Below, piece by piece: positions 1-7,205 of a DNA stretch of 20,568 nucleotides. The DNA is from Deltaproteobacteria bacterium (GTDB taxonomy: Bacteria > Desulfobacterota > Desulfobacteria > Desulfobacterales > SURF-15): positions 1 through 20,568 of the forward strand of contig JAHEHB010000038.1 in assembly GCA_024644775.1 (NCBI GenBank), written 5' to 3'. The notes beneath the pieces are model-generated. The model saw nothing but the letters and a program-made list of their open reading frames with translations. It was not told the DNA's origin and searched no databases. How positions within the stretch are numbered: the first letter of the stretch is position 1; each line of letters starts with the position of its first letter. The position numbers and the translations under genes are program-made.

Positions 1-1
1 G

Positions 2-736
2 GTTGATGAAGGCGCCAAAAACTTAGCTGGATTTTCCGGAGAGAAGATTACCGAAGGCCTGGACGGTTTGCGGGAACGCTTGATCGAATATCGTGAATTG
101 GGAGCCAAATTCGCCAAATGGCGAGCGGTGATCAATATCGGGAAAACCACACCGACTCGATTTTGCCTCGATGCCAATGCGCATGCACTGGCCAGGTACG
201 CAGCACTTTGTCAGGAAACCGGCCTGGTACCGATCGTTGAGCCGGAGGTACTCATGGACGGCGATCACGACATTTCTCGCTGTCGAGATGTTACAGCCGC
301 TACTCTCAAGACCGTTTACTCCGCCCTATTCGAGCATTGCGTTTATATTGAAGGTACATTGCTGAAACCCAACATGGTGCTTTCGGGAAAAGACTGCCAG
401 ACTCAAGCCGGACCCGAAGAAGTGGCTGAAGCAACAGTGAGCTGTTTCCGTCAAGTTGTGCCGGCTGCGTTACCGGGTATTGTCTTTCTATCCGGCGGCC
501 AAAGCTCCGAACAGGCTACAGCGAATCTGAATGCCATGAATGCAATGGGCAAACACCCCTGGGAGCTCAGCTATTCCTATGGGCGGGCGCTTCAGGAACA
601 TGCCTTGAAAGCATGGCAGGGCGAAGCGTCCAACGTTGCTGCAGCCCAGCAAGTATTTTTCCATCGCGCCCGGTGCAACGGGGCGGCACGGTTCGGAGAG
701 TATTCGCGGGATATGGAGACGGTGGCATCGAAATAA
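2..736 (+). CDS. Class I fructose-bisphosphate aldolase, 3' part
   Basis: This is the C-terminal part of a class I (Schiff-base) fructose-1,6-bisphosphate aldolase, which interconverts fructose-1,6-bisphosphate with dihydroxyacetone phosphate and glyceraldehyde-3-phosphate in the cytoplasm. The reading frame is open from base 2, and its first codons (VDEGAKNLAG...GLDGL) match the conserved middle of the family, so the gene begins outside the window and the TTG at 68 is not its start. About 244 codons are visible, against roughly 340-360 residues for the whole family. Visible motifs are FAKWR near the phosphate-binding lysine, VEPEVLMDGDH, EGTLLKPNMV with the Schiff-base lysine codon at 365-367, and SGGQSSEQATANLNAMN. 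It ends in a TAA with no clear hairpin terminator. Most bacteria use class II or the short FbaB-type enzyme, so this animal/plant-like type is a mild oddity. The family call is certain. Confidence 0.95.
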   Translation, partial: VDEGAKNLAGFSGEKITEGLDGLRERLIEYRELGAKFAKWRAVINIGKTTPTRFCLDANAHALARYAALCQETGLVPIVEPEVLMDGDHDISRCRDVTAATLKTVYSALFEHCVYIEGTLLKPNMVLSGKDCQTQAGPEEVAEATVSCFRQVVPAALPGIVFLSGGQSSEQATANLNAMNAMGKHPWELSYSYGRALQEHALKAWQGEASNVAAAQQVFFHRARCNGAARFGEYSRDMETVASK

Positions 737-799
737 TCAACAGGATCTAAAGATTGTAACTTAATTTCATTGAATTTTCAGTAACTGTTTTCCGCGCCC

Positions 800-1873
800 C
801 TACAATCTCTTGATGATGGCGTTGGATACGTTTTTCGTTAAACGAAGTACCTTTTGGGTGTGGGAGAGATTGAGTACACCTGTACCGCAACTTGGCGTTA
901 TGAAGATTTGGGAAAATAGTGTGGATTTATCGATTCCAAGATCCATAACCTGTTGAATCTGGCTATAAAATTTGGCAATCAGGAAATCCGTCTCTTCTCT
1001 TTCGATATCTTCGACGCTTGAGGTGGGTACGATTCCCCATGCCAGCAAACCACCGCGATCGATAAAGTCTTTGACCTTTTGGGCATAGAGTATGAACTTG
1101 TCGAAATATGAATAGGCATCGAAGCTGACAATATCAGCCGAGGAATCCAAAATAACGGACCAATCGGTATTTGCACACACATGGATTCCGGCTAGGGCAC
1201 CCATTTCATGGACAGAACGGATGACTTCTTCGAATTTTTCGTCGACTTCATCCCGTGATATCCCAATAAAGGCAGATGAGCCGAACCCAGCCAATGCCGG
1301 CTCATCGAAAAAGACAATTACCGGACGATTAAATCTTTGAAGCTTTAAGACCTGCCATCTGGCTTTCTGTGCAACTAACTTAACGATCGTATCCATCACT
1401 TGAGAATTATATATGATGGCTCTTCCATCCTGATCCTTTGTTCCCATCCCAAGAGTCATAGGCCCGGTGATCTGACATTTGAGTGCGTTCGGAGTTGGTA
1501 TGTGCGTTTCCAATTGCTCAAGAAAAACGAAAAACCCCTTTGCCGTATTTTCGTTTAGAACAAAGCGCGTATCGTCGATGGATATCTCACCTTCAGTGAC
1601 AGCCACATATTCCTCATAAAATGCCAATAGTTCGGTATCAAAAGCGTCCGTTCCGGTGTCGATATACGGATCGTCGCTTTTTTTTCCTATACCGGGCAGG
1701 CCTGAAAGAAACTGCACCATCATGCCTTCCTCTTTATGGACCGGCAATTGAACCCAAAGAGGAATTTCAGGAGTATAATCGAAAACAAGATCCGACGCTT
1801 TACTATGGTCATCGAGCGGTAGGCTTCCGATCAGCATCGGGCGACATTTTGGACGAAACGAATGCATGATCAT
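800..1873 (-). CDS. MetE-like single-domain (core) methionine synthase
   Basis: The 357-residue protein resembles the C-terminal catalytic barrel of cobalamin-independent methionine synthase (MetE; UROD/MetE-like fold) and lacks the N-terminal MetE domain that makes classical MetE about 750 residues long. Seen in the sequence: GSLP at residues 16-19, QITGPMT at 134-140, FFDEPAL at 188-194, GIHVCAN with H231 and C233, and TPSCGTG with C329. H231, C233 and C329 fit three of the four MetE zinc ligands. The glutamate ligand may be replaced by D252 (VSFDAY). In anaerobes such core-MetE proteins (the folate-independent families called MesA to MesD) are thought to take the methyl group from a corrinoid protein rather than methyl-tetrahydrofolate. 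Whether this is such a protein is inference. Two ATGs, six bases apart, could start it; a weak purine-rich site (gagag) precedes the first. It stands alone and converges on the aldolase. Confidence 0.8.
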   Translation of the reverse strand: MIMHSFRPKCRPMLIGSLPLDDHSKASDLVFDYTPEIPLWVQLPVHKEEGMMVQFLSGLPGIGKKSDDPYIDTGTDAFDTELLAFYEEYVAVTEGEISIDDTRFVLNENTAKGFFVFLEQLETHIPTPNALKCQITGPMTLGMGTKDQDGRAIIYNSQVMDTIVKLVAQKARWQVLKLQRFNRPVIVFFDEPALAGFGSSAFIGISRDEVDEKFEEVIRSVHEMGALAGIHVCANTDWSVILDSSADIVSFDAYSYFDKFILYAQKVKDFIDRGGLLAWGIVPTSSVEDIEREETDFLIAKFYSQIQQVMDLGIDKSTLFSQIFITPSCGTGVLNLSHTQKVLRLTKNVSNAIIKRL

Positions 1874-1995
1874 CGACTCTCTATTTTCATTTTCAACCGA
1901 TCACTGCTATCAATCGTTGTAGATAGAACGATAAAAAGGGCAAAACATCGATATAATACTATAGAATGACCGTGAATAAAATCTTAAAAATACCG

Positions 1996-2024
1996 TTGAC
2001 AAAATTTACGACTTTCAATATACA
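1996..2024 (+). promoter_or_regulatory. Sigma-70-type promoter for the DUF6122-like gene
   Basis: TTGACA at 1996-2001 and TATACA at 2019-2024 are separated by exactly 17 bases, a near-consensus housekeeping promoter. Transcription would start near 2031, only about 28 bases before the ATG at 2059. The stretch is very AT-rich. No good Shine-Dalgarno sequence lies between, so the short-leader mRNA may be translated weakly or without one. Confidence 0.65.
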
Positions 2025-2058
2025 TATACACCTTATATATATTTAATGACATCAATCC

Positions 2059-2376
2059 ATGTTTCGTCCGATCCTGCATTTAGGCCTACATTTCACTATA
2101 CCCGGTATCGTATCTAGATTACTGTTTCCAAAAAGATGGAAAACCAGCTGGTTATTGATGATGGGTGCCATGATCATCGATCTGGATCATTTATTAGCTA
2201 ACCCGATATTTGACCCGAATCGATGTGGAATTAATTTTCACCCCTTACACTCGTTTCCTGCAATAACTGTTTATGGGGTGCTTGCTACAATTCCAAAGAC
2301 CCGGCTTTTTGGATTGGGGTTGGTGATTCATATACTGTTGGACGGGTTAGATTGTCTCTGGATGTACATGTCATAA
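2059..2376 (+). CDS. Small DUF6122-like membrane protein
   Basis: This 105-residue hydrophobic protein has two to three predicted membrane segments and a chain of polar motifs: LHLGLHFTIP near the start, DLDHLLANPIFDP in the middle, FHPLHSF, and HILLDGLDCLW near the end. This pattern matches the DUF6122 family of small bacterial membrane proteins and recalls the His/Asp-rich YdjM (LexA-regulated, putative metal-dependent) membrane hydrolases, so the conserved Asp and His residues may bind a metal. No activity is established. It starts 28 bases after the predicted transcription start of a strong promoter, has no obvious Shine-Dalgarno site, and no other gene follows on this strand. The family assignment rests on recalled motif similarity. 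Confidence 0.7.
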   Translation: MFRPILHLGLHFTIPGIVSRLLFPKRWKTSWLLMMGAMIIDLDHLLANPIFDPNRCGINFHPLHSFPAITVYGVLATIPKTRLFGLGLVIHILLDGLDCLWMYMS

Positions 2377-2497
2377 ACATTCGGGAATCAAACAGAGTGT
2401 TATCAACTACCGAGCGGATCAATACTGTTTTAGCCGGCGGTCATGGGCGACTTTAAGCGATTTGGGTAGCCGCAATGGATAAGTTGAGTATAACATG

Positions 2498-2842
2498 CTA
2501 CATTCCTAAATCTTCGTCCGTAGTACTGACAGGCTTGAACCCGGACTGCTCGGCACCCGGCAAATAACTAACCATAGGATGCAGACCATATCTGGATTTC
2601 ACAACTTTAAGTGCCTTATTGAATTTCCATACACCCTTTTGCCCGAACGTTTCTGCAAACTGCTTTGCACGTAACGGGTTTTCACGAACAAGCACATTCC
2701 AATTCATGTTGTCGGGGTTTGATTCCACTCGCCCAGATCCCCCTCCCGGCATCAACTCTTTTGCCCAATTCATACCCGCTATTCTAACATTGTCTGTTGG
2801 TAAAGGGATAAAAAGATCTGTAAGTTTAATGGTATGTCTCAT
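2498..2842 (-). CDS. Hypothetical protein, 114 residues
   Basis: I do not recognise this protein. It is probably real because a strong Shine-Dalgarno sequence (taaggag) lies 8 bases before the ATG. It is soluble-looking, with no signal peptide, no membrane segment and no cysteine. The first 25 residues (MRHTIKLTDLFIPLPTDNVR) look like a beta strand and loop. A glycine-rich stretch (PGGGSGRVES) follows, then an Asn/Trp-rich part (NPDNMNWNVLVREN), a basic helical part (GVWKFNKALKVVKSRYG) and a polar end (STTDEDLGM). It stands alone between the convergent DUF6122-like gene and a 430-base non-coding gap. No function is proposed. Confidence 0.6.
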   Translation of the reverse strand: MRHTIKLTDLFIPLPTDNVRIAGMNWAKELMPGGGSGRVESNPDNMNWNVLVRENPLRAKQFAETFGQKGVWKFNKALKVVKSRYGLHPMVSYLPGAEQSGFKPVSTTDEDLGM

Positions 2843-3269
2843 CTTTAAATCTCCTTAAAAAATCCAATGCCTACCCTTGCCTGTTACCGCGTCCCTACGA
2901 TCATTCAACCACAAATTTTCCGGAGGACTAAGCTCCGATCCCCCAAAAAAGGTCTCGGGATTCTCCATCGGAGGTCAGGCCACCATCTCCGTACTTGCCC
3001 GGGAAAGAAATATCTCTTTTCTCATGATTTAAAGAACATAAATTTAGGTGACGGGCCGAGAATCCATTTTAACGCAATGAATATCGCCACGAATATATAA
3101 ATCGATACTTTTTTAAGCCCCTTATGTTCCGGTAACCGGCTGCGATCGACTGTAATCGTAGATTTTGAAAAAATTGACAGATAACCGGTTACCGGACATT
3201 AATATATTTATGGATGGCACCATATGGTAGCTACGCTACTTTTGGGCCTGTGCGCATACTGACGACCTC
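2843..3269. other. Non-coding gap with paired palindromes
   Basis: There is no convincing gene in these 427 bases. A 77-codon open frame on the plus strand (2867-3100) has no Shine-Dalgarno site, no hydrophobic core and no recognisable motif. The right half holds two CCGGT-N-ACCGG palindromes and a TTGACA box, listed separately. Another small hairpin, CGGAG with CTCCG, lies around 2922-2938. Confidence 0.5.
3129..3195. promoter_or_regulatory. Pair of 11-bp palindromes around a TTGACA box
   Basis: CCGGTAACCGG (3129-3139) and CCGGTTACCGG (3185-3195) are each palindromic around one central base, and are also inverted copies of each other, with centres 56 bases apart (about five helical turns). 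TTGACA sits at 3174-3179, just upstream of the second site, with a poor -10 (attaat, 3198-3203). The layout resembles a promoter with two operators that could be bridged by a repressor. However, no gene follows on the plus strand, so it could equally be a terminator or hairpin region behind the minus-strand gene that ends at 3270. Function is inferred only. Confidence 0.35.
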
Positions 3270-3632
3270 CTACTGACCGATCTGCATTATCTGCTCGGCA
3301 CATTTTTCTGCAACATCGCTATCAGGATCCTTCTCAAAGGGCATTGTTGCCCAACCCTGCTCTTTGACATATTTGTCTCTTTCCCATGAACTTTTTGCTT
3401 TCAGTTCTTTAAGTTTATTGTCTTTCTCGGGGTCTTGACTAAATTGTGTGACACAAATCGGTGTCAAACGCTCTATAACAGCAGCTTCAGCCGTTTCCTT
3501 TGCCATTGTCTGGGCAGTGCCGCCCGTAACCCATCCACCCAAAGCGAAGCCGATAATTATTGTTAAAATCCCACCACCAATAGCACCCTGCAATAACGAT
3601 TTTATCATTTCTTTTATTTTAGATTCCGGCAT
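3270..3632 (-). CDS. Small single-span membrane protein of unknown function
   Basis: The 120-residue protein begins MPESKIKEMIKSLLQG. One membrane helix, rich in glycine (GGGILTIIIGFALGGW), covers about residues 18-35, followed by TGGTAQTMAKETAEAAVIERLTP and a charged C-terminal domain with two cysteines (ICVTQF and EKCAEQ). The ATG at 3632 is chosen because aaaggag lies 8 bases upstream. The frame stays open 34 codons further up, but that stretch overlaps a repeat and has no start signal. The layout, with an anchor containing a GGWVTGGTA-like motif plus a periplasmic tail with cysteines, is one I associate with small uncharacterised proteobacterial proteins. No function is known to me. It is monocistronic between two gaps. 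Confidence 0.65.
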   Translation of the reverse strand: MPESKIKEMIKSLLQGAIGGGILTIIIGFALGGWVTGGTAQTMAKETAEAAVIERLTPICVTQFSQDPEKDNKLKELKAKSSWERDKYVKEQGWATMPFEKDPDSDVAEKCAEQIMQIGQ

Positions 3633-3666
3633 TAAGTATCTCCTTTCGATTAATAAATAAATTAAT

Positions 3667-3720
3667 TTTACCCAAATTTTAGAGAATTTCAATCGGTCAA
3701 TGGTATGATTTTTGGGTAAA
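3667..3720. repeat. Inverted repeat upstream of the small membrane protein gene
   Basis: The arms tttacccaaa (3667-3676) and tttgggtaaa (3711-3720) are perfectly complementary over 10 bases and enclose 34 bases, including the dispersed 23-base repeat. The element lies 35-88 bases upstream of the start at 3632, where a promoter or operator would be expected. Confidence 0.45.
3685..3707 (+). repeat. Dispersed 23-base repeat, copy A
   Basis: The 23 bases from aatttcaatcggtcaa to ggtatg recur at 9567-9589 with one mismatch (22 of 23 identical), in the same orientation. Looser similarity extends into the flanks (ttt-aga before, a T-run after). Both copies lie in intergenic DNA. Confidence 0.6.
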
Positions 3721-4046
3721 TTCGTGAAATACACATATGGTTTCGATCTGGCTGTTCATACGCATAATCACATTCTTTAATCAGGGGTTAATTGACCGAA
3801 ATTACATTCAATATCGATGTTCTAAAACTCGCTTTTACCTCCAGATTTCACTTGGAAAAGGGCATTTAAATTTGGCGATAAAATATTTTACATTCAATTA
3901 ATATAAACATGGAAAACCTTTTCAATTATACCGGCATTGTAAGAGGGGACGCATTTTGTAACCGGGAAATCGAACAGACAGAGCGTGATGTTTAATAAGT
4001 GGATCCAGACCTTTTTGTTGAAATAAGAAGCGGCCAAGCAAAAGAT

Positions 4047-4067
4047 CGGAAGATAACAAGAACGCCG
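4047..4067 (+). repeat. Short repeat block shared with 19763-19782
   Basis: The block cggaagataacaagaacgcc(g) matches 19763-19782 with one indel and one substitution. It sits about 25 bases outside the point where sulfatase homology ends. This suggests that a member of the AT-rich repeat family lies at the breakpoint. Confidence 0.4.
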
Positions 4068-4091
4068 TTTCTAAAATTGAAATCGGAATTT

Positions 4092-4385
4092 CTAACAGTC
4101 ATACTCGTCTGATAACGGGCCCCAACCGGCGATGGGGTAACCGGAATTGCGAGGAAAATTGATTCTGTTGTCAGGGTCGACAAAGTCCTTGAAAGGCCAG
4201 GAACGCACGCCTGTGTGCAAGGCGCGCCGCACCTGCAAAGTAGGCAATGAATCAGGGTAGCATCGGGTATACATCATGGCTTCTTTGGCAAAGGCATCCA
4301 TGTGTGGGGTCTTTATCCATGGGTTGCCATATGCTCCCACATGGTCCTGTCTAAGTGAATCGACAACAATCAAAACCACGTTCAT
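4092..4385 (-). pseudogene. Truncated sulfatase-family gene (N-terminal remnant)
   Basis: The 97 codons encode the start of an alkaline-phosphatase-superfamily sulfatase: MNVVLIVVDSLRQDHVGAYG, then TPHMD and the conserved RRALHTG segment. Full-length sulfatases have about 450-550 residues, so only a fifth remains. Similarity stops after PLSDEYDC and a TAG follows at once. No continuation was found in the other frames downstream. The usual nucleophile motif (C/S-x-P-x-R) corresponds to S46-L-P-T-L-Q-V-R, with the arginine displaced. The start at 4385 is preferred over an in-frame GTG 12 bases upstream because ggagga lies just before it. The remnant is 39 bases behind the hydroxyacid dehydrogenase gene and was probably its operon partner. 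It is likely inactive. Confidence 0.75.
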
Positions 4386-4424
4386 GATTTCCTCCACCGT
4401 TGAAACTGTTAATGATGCCTCCCG

Positions 4425-5381
4425 TTAAAAATCCAAATCTTCCAACACGTTATTTGTGGGAGGTAAGTTGTCCATCAGCACCCTCCTTATTTCTCTGGCA
4501 GCTGTCATCCCCATATTGATCTGAGCATCATGAGTCATGGATGCCAAATGCGGTGTGGCCAAAAAATTATCCAGGGTAAAGAGCTCGTCGGAGAAATCCG
4601 GAGGTTCGGAAACGAAGGCATCAAAAGCCGCTGCCTTCAACCACCCTTTCCTAAGGGCCTGGGCCAAATCTTTACTGTCCACCAGTGCTCCCCTGGCGGT
4701 ATTTACCAATACGGCATTTCTTTTGAATAATTTGAGCTTATCCGAGTTGATAAACGCCTTGCTCTCCGGGGTTAGGGGGCAATTCAGCGAGACGATATCC
4801 GCACGACGCAAAAGCTGGTCCAAATCCACCGACTCATAAGGACATTTGCTGGGATCGAAAGGGGGAGACAAGCTGTATACCAAAACATTTTTGCAGAAGG
4901 CCTTAAAGTAGCCGGCCAGCCTGGAACCGATACGACCATATCCAATCACCCCGGCATTAAGTCCGCTAAGTTCAGAGCCGATCAGTCGCTCACGCTGCCA
5001 CCCCTTTTCTTCTTTAACCATCTTTTCGCCGTGGTTTATATTTTTTAAGACGGTCAACACCAGGGCCATGGTAAATTCCGCCACCGAGGTGGAATTGGCC
5101 TCTAGGCTTGTAGCCACCGGAATGTTCAACTCCTTCAAGTAGGGCAGATCCAGCAAATCCAACCCCACACCGTGACGGGAGATGATTTTCAACTTGGTCT
5201 GATGCTGAAGCACGTCCCGCTGGATATGGGCCACTTTATGCAAAATGGCATCAGTGTCCTTTATATGCTCAATAAAATCCCCTTTTTTTACCGGGTCCGG
5301 TAAAATAACCAACTCGCTGAATTCCTGCAAAAAATCTATCGCTTCTTGTCGGATAACTCCTAAAACCAAAACCTTAAACAC
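4425..5381 (-). CDS. D-isomer-specific 2-hydroxyacid dehydrogenase
   Basis: This NAD(P)-dependent oxidoreductase interconverts a 2-oxoacid and a D-2-hydroxyacid (phosphoglycerate dehydrogenase/glyoxylate reductase-like family). At 318 residues it has the usual single-enzyme length with no regulatory ACT domain. Seen motifs: RHGVGLD at 69-75, the Rossmann GYGRIG at 147-152, and the catalytic triad R230 (VNTARGAL), E259 (SEPP) and H278 (TPHLA). The start codon is GTG at 5379-5381, with aagga about 9 bases upstream. It leads a two-gene unit with the truncated sulfatase. A perfect-arm 17-bp palindrome lies 86 bases upstream and may be its operator. The substrate cannot be told from sequence; it shares only family-level similarity with the second dehydrogenase at 16920-17918. 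Confidence 0.9.
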   Translation of the reverse strand: MFKVLVLGVIRQEAIDFLQEFSELVILPDPVKKGDFIEHIKDTDAILHKVAHIQRDVLQHQTKLKIISRHGVGLDLLDLPYLKELNIPVATSLEANSTSVAEFTMALVLTVLKNINHGEKMVKEEKGWQRERLIGSELSGLNAGVIGYGRIGSRLAGYFKAFCKNVLVYSLSPPFDPSKCPYESVDLDQLLRRADIVSLNCPLTPESKAFINSDKLKLFKRNAVLVNTARGALVDSKDLAQALRKGWLKAAAFDAFVSEPPDFSDELFTLDNFLATPHLASMTHDAQINMGMTAAREIRRVLMDNLPPTNNVLEDLDF

Positions 5382-5466
5382 AATGATATTCCTTCTATTG
5401 ATTAGAAATTACTTTTTTCAAAAGCTGTTTTATGGGCAAAAGAGACCCGTCGGGTTACCGAGTGGC

Positions 5467-5483
5467 TTCCACAATATGTGGAA
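5467..5483. promoter_or_regulatory. 17-bp palindrome, possible operator
   Basis: The sequence is TTCCACA-ATA-TGTGGAA, with seven perfectly complementary bases on each side of a 3-base centre. It lies 86 bases upstream of the hydroxyacid dehydrogenase start on the minus strand. Arms that begin TTCC and end GGAA are common in operators of IclR-family regulators of organic acid use, but no regulator gene is present here, so this is a guess. Confidence 0.4.
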
Positions 5484-5730
5484 TGCGCTCCTTAATGAGG
5501 ACTTAAAGTTTCCAGATAGATCACCACATACGTATTGTCAAATGTTATCTTCGTAAAAGGTCAATTAATTCGGTTTAATATTGTCACTAACCAAAGTATG
5601 GATGTTTTAGATACTTAAGAAGAACAAAATAGTTGACAACGTTTAGTTTGTCCGGTACGAAAATTTATACACATTAAATTAATCTCGTGAGTCCTGTCAA
5701 ATATTTCACCTCTTTTCAAGGAGTTTATCC

Positions 5731-5784
5731 ATGAAAGGGGTTGTTCTTAAATTTCCGATATTTTGTCCCAAGAAGAGATCTTGA
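5731..5784 (+). CDS. Possible 17-residue small ORF or leader peptide
   Basis: MKGVVLKFPIFCPKKRS is encoded from an ATG placed 7 bases after a perfect aaggag (5718-5723). The Shine-Dalgarno quality is the only positive evidence. It lies about 200 bases upstream of the exported lactonase-like gene on the same strand. It could be a leader, the remnant of a lost gene, or chance. Confidence 0.25.
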   Translation: MKGVVLKFPIFCPKKRS

Positions 5785-5986
5785 GCACCTTTTGGGATAT
5801 TCATGAACAGTTCTGAATCATTAGTCAGGTGAAAACAATTAAGGTTTGAGCTGATTGATTGACAATACGGACACCGGAACTCAATCCCATCGATCAGTTT
5901 TGTGCGTATGGTTTCAGAAATAAGGGTAGTATCCGTATGGTAAATTCGGTAGAGAGTATTTTCTAAAAAAGAAAAGGAGGAAAATT

Positions 5987-7015
5987 ATGAAAAACAGATC
6001 GATTATTATCTGGATATTGATGGCCTTGTTTTTTGCTGGATCTTCTATTGTAAGAGCCGAGGATGAGCCCCCGATTCCCGGCGATTCTACGTTGAAAATA
6101 GAAGGACAAGTGGCGTTTACTGAAGGACCTGCCTGGCACCCAAGCGGCAACGTCTACTTCAGCGACATTGCCAATAGCCGGATCATGCGCCGTGACCGAA
6201 AAGGTCAAATCCATGTTTTTCGTTCGCCTTCCGGAAGAACAAACGGTTTGCTTTTCGATCACCAGGGCCGATTGATATGTTGTGAGGGAGGTGGGGCAGC
6301 TAGCAACCGCCGCGTTACCCGCACCGAACTCGACGGTACGATCACTGTCATAGCTGATAACTATAGAGACAAAAAACTAAATTCACCAAACGATTGCACC
6401 ATAGATTCTAAGGGGCGCATCTATTTCACGGATCCACGTTATGGCAGCCGCAGGGGTTTAGAACAGTTAGATAAAAATGGTCGTGAGATTGAGGGCGTCT
6501 ATCGCATAGACGATGTAGGCAAGGTAGCGCGAATCATAACCCACGAAGTTGATCGGCCGAACGGTATTTTGGTTTCCATCGGTGATAAATATTTATATGT
6601 CGCTGACAACGTAAATGATGGTCCGAATGGACCCGGTGGGAATCGGAAACTATGGAGATTTGACCTGAAATCTGATGGAACAATCGACCCGAACAGTCGC
6701 AAGCTGTTATTTGATTGGGGAACGGATCGTGGTCCGGATGGTATGACGCTTGATCAGAAGGGAAGGCTATATGTTACAGCAGGTTTCAATTTTCCAAAAC
6801 CACCCGTTGAAACCGCAAAAAAATATAAAGCCGGGGTTTACGTGATGTCACCTGAGGGCGAACTGCTGAAATTTATACCCGTTCCGATCGATATGATAAC
6901 GAACTGTACGTTCGGGGGTAACGATTTAAAGACTCTGTACATAACTGCCGGGCATAAACTTTGGAGTATCCGAACCAGTACTCCCGGCTATCTGGCATGG
7001 CCCCCGGCTAAGTAG
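5987..7015 (+). CDS. Exported SMP-30/gluconolactonase-like protein
   Basis: This 342-residue six-bladed beta-propeller of the SMP-30/gluconolaconase/LRE family hydrolyses sugar or other lactones in characterised members. Residues 1-24 form a classic signal peptide with a likely cut after IVRA, so it acts in the periplasm or outside. Expected metal ligands are visible: E46 (FTEGPAW), N135 (NSPNDC), N192 (RPNGI) and D251 (GPDGM). Propeller-blade repeats such as SGNVYFSD, KGRIYFTD and KGRLYVTA are clear. The start follows aaaggagg by 7 bases. The next gene, an Ldh_2-type dehydrogenase, is 190 bases downstream on the same strand, and a hydroxyacid dehydrogenase lies divergently upstream, which suggests use of a lactone-derived hydroxyacid. 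The exact substrate is unknown. Confidence 0.88.
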   Translation: MKNRSIIIWILMALFFAGSSIVRAEDEPPIPGDSTLKIEGQVAFTEGPAWHPSGNVYFSDIANSRIMRRDRKGQIHVFRSPSGRTNGLLFDHQGRLICCEGGGAASNRRVTRTELDGTITVIADNYRDKKLNSPNDCTIDSKGRIYFTDPRYGSRRGLEQLDKNGREIEGVYRIDDVGKVARIITHEVDRPNGILVSIGDKYLYVADNVNDGPNGPGGNRKLWRFDLKSDGTIDPNSRKLLFDWGTDRGPDGMTLDQKGRLYVTAGFNFPKPPVETAKKYKAGVYVMSPEGELLKFIPVPIDMITNCTFGGNDLKTLYITAGHKLWSIRTSTPGYLAWPPAK

Positions 7016-7205
7016 TGGCAAAAAGAGGGAGCATCTTAGCAAGGCACAAGTAATTCAATCAATTGTAGCTTAGATCAAACAAGAAAGGGATTCTGCTATG
7101 AAAACCAAACAGATAAAAAATGATTTGAAATAAAGATTCTTCCATACTGAATTGATTTATATAGTTTAACTAGTCAACCAGTTAACCAGGAAATGGAAAT
7201 GACTA

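Larger units (their letters stand above)
3633..4091. other. Non-coding gap with repeat copies
   Basis: These 459 bases between the small membrane protein and the broken sulfatase carry no supportable gene. They hold an inverted repeat (3667-3720), a 23-base dispersed repeat (3685-3707), a shortened inverted copy of its core (attgaccgaaatt, about 3790-3802) and, next to the sulfatase breakpoint, a block shared with 19763-19782. A frame on the minus strand reading through the breakpoint (FNFRNGVLVIF...) appears to be translated repeat, not a gene. Confidence 0.5.
5382..5986. other. Divergent intergenic region, 605 bases
   Basis: This gap lies between two divergent genes for sugar- or hydroxy-acid-type enzymes. 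It holds a palindrome (5467-5483), a short start-like frame with a good Shine-Dalgarno site (5731-5784), and TTGACA boxes at 5633 and 5859 that lack a good -10 at 16-18 bases. A strong Shine-Dalgarno sequence (aaaggagg) at the right edge serves the gene at 5987. No RNA gene was recognised. Confidence 0.5.

Noticed and set aside
2867..3100. Plus-strand open frame of 77 codons
   Set aside because: It has no ribosome site and no family-like motif, and it lies in a gap with palindromes. Composition looks non-coding.
3992..4183. Minus-strand frame reading FNFRNGVLVIFRSF through the sulfatase breakpoint
   Set aside because: It overlaps the sulfatase remnant in another frame and its 3' half matches a dispersed repeat, so it is probably translated repeat.
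5633..5864. TTGACA boxes at 5633 and 5859 as promoters
   Set aside because: No acceptable -10 hexamer lies 16-18 bases downstream of either.
7099..7134. Eleven-codon frame MKTKQIKNDLK between the lactonase-like and Ldh_2 genes
   Set aside because: Its ribosome site is weak and an A-rich region often gives such frames by chance.
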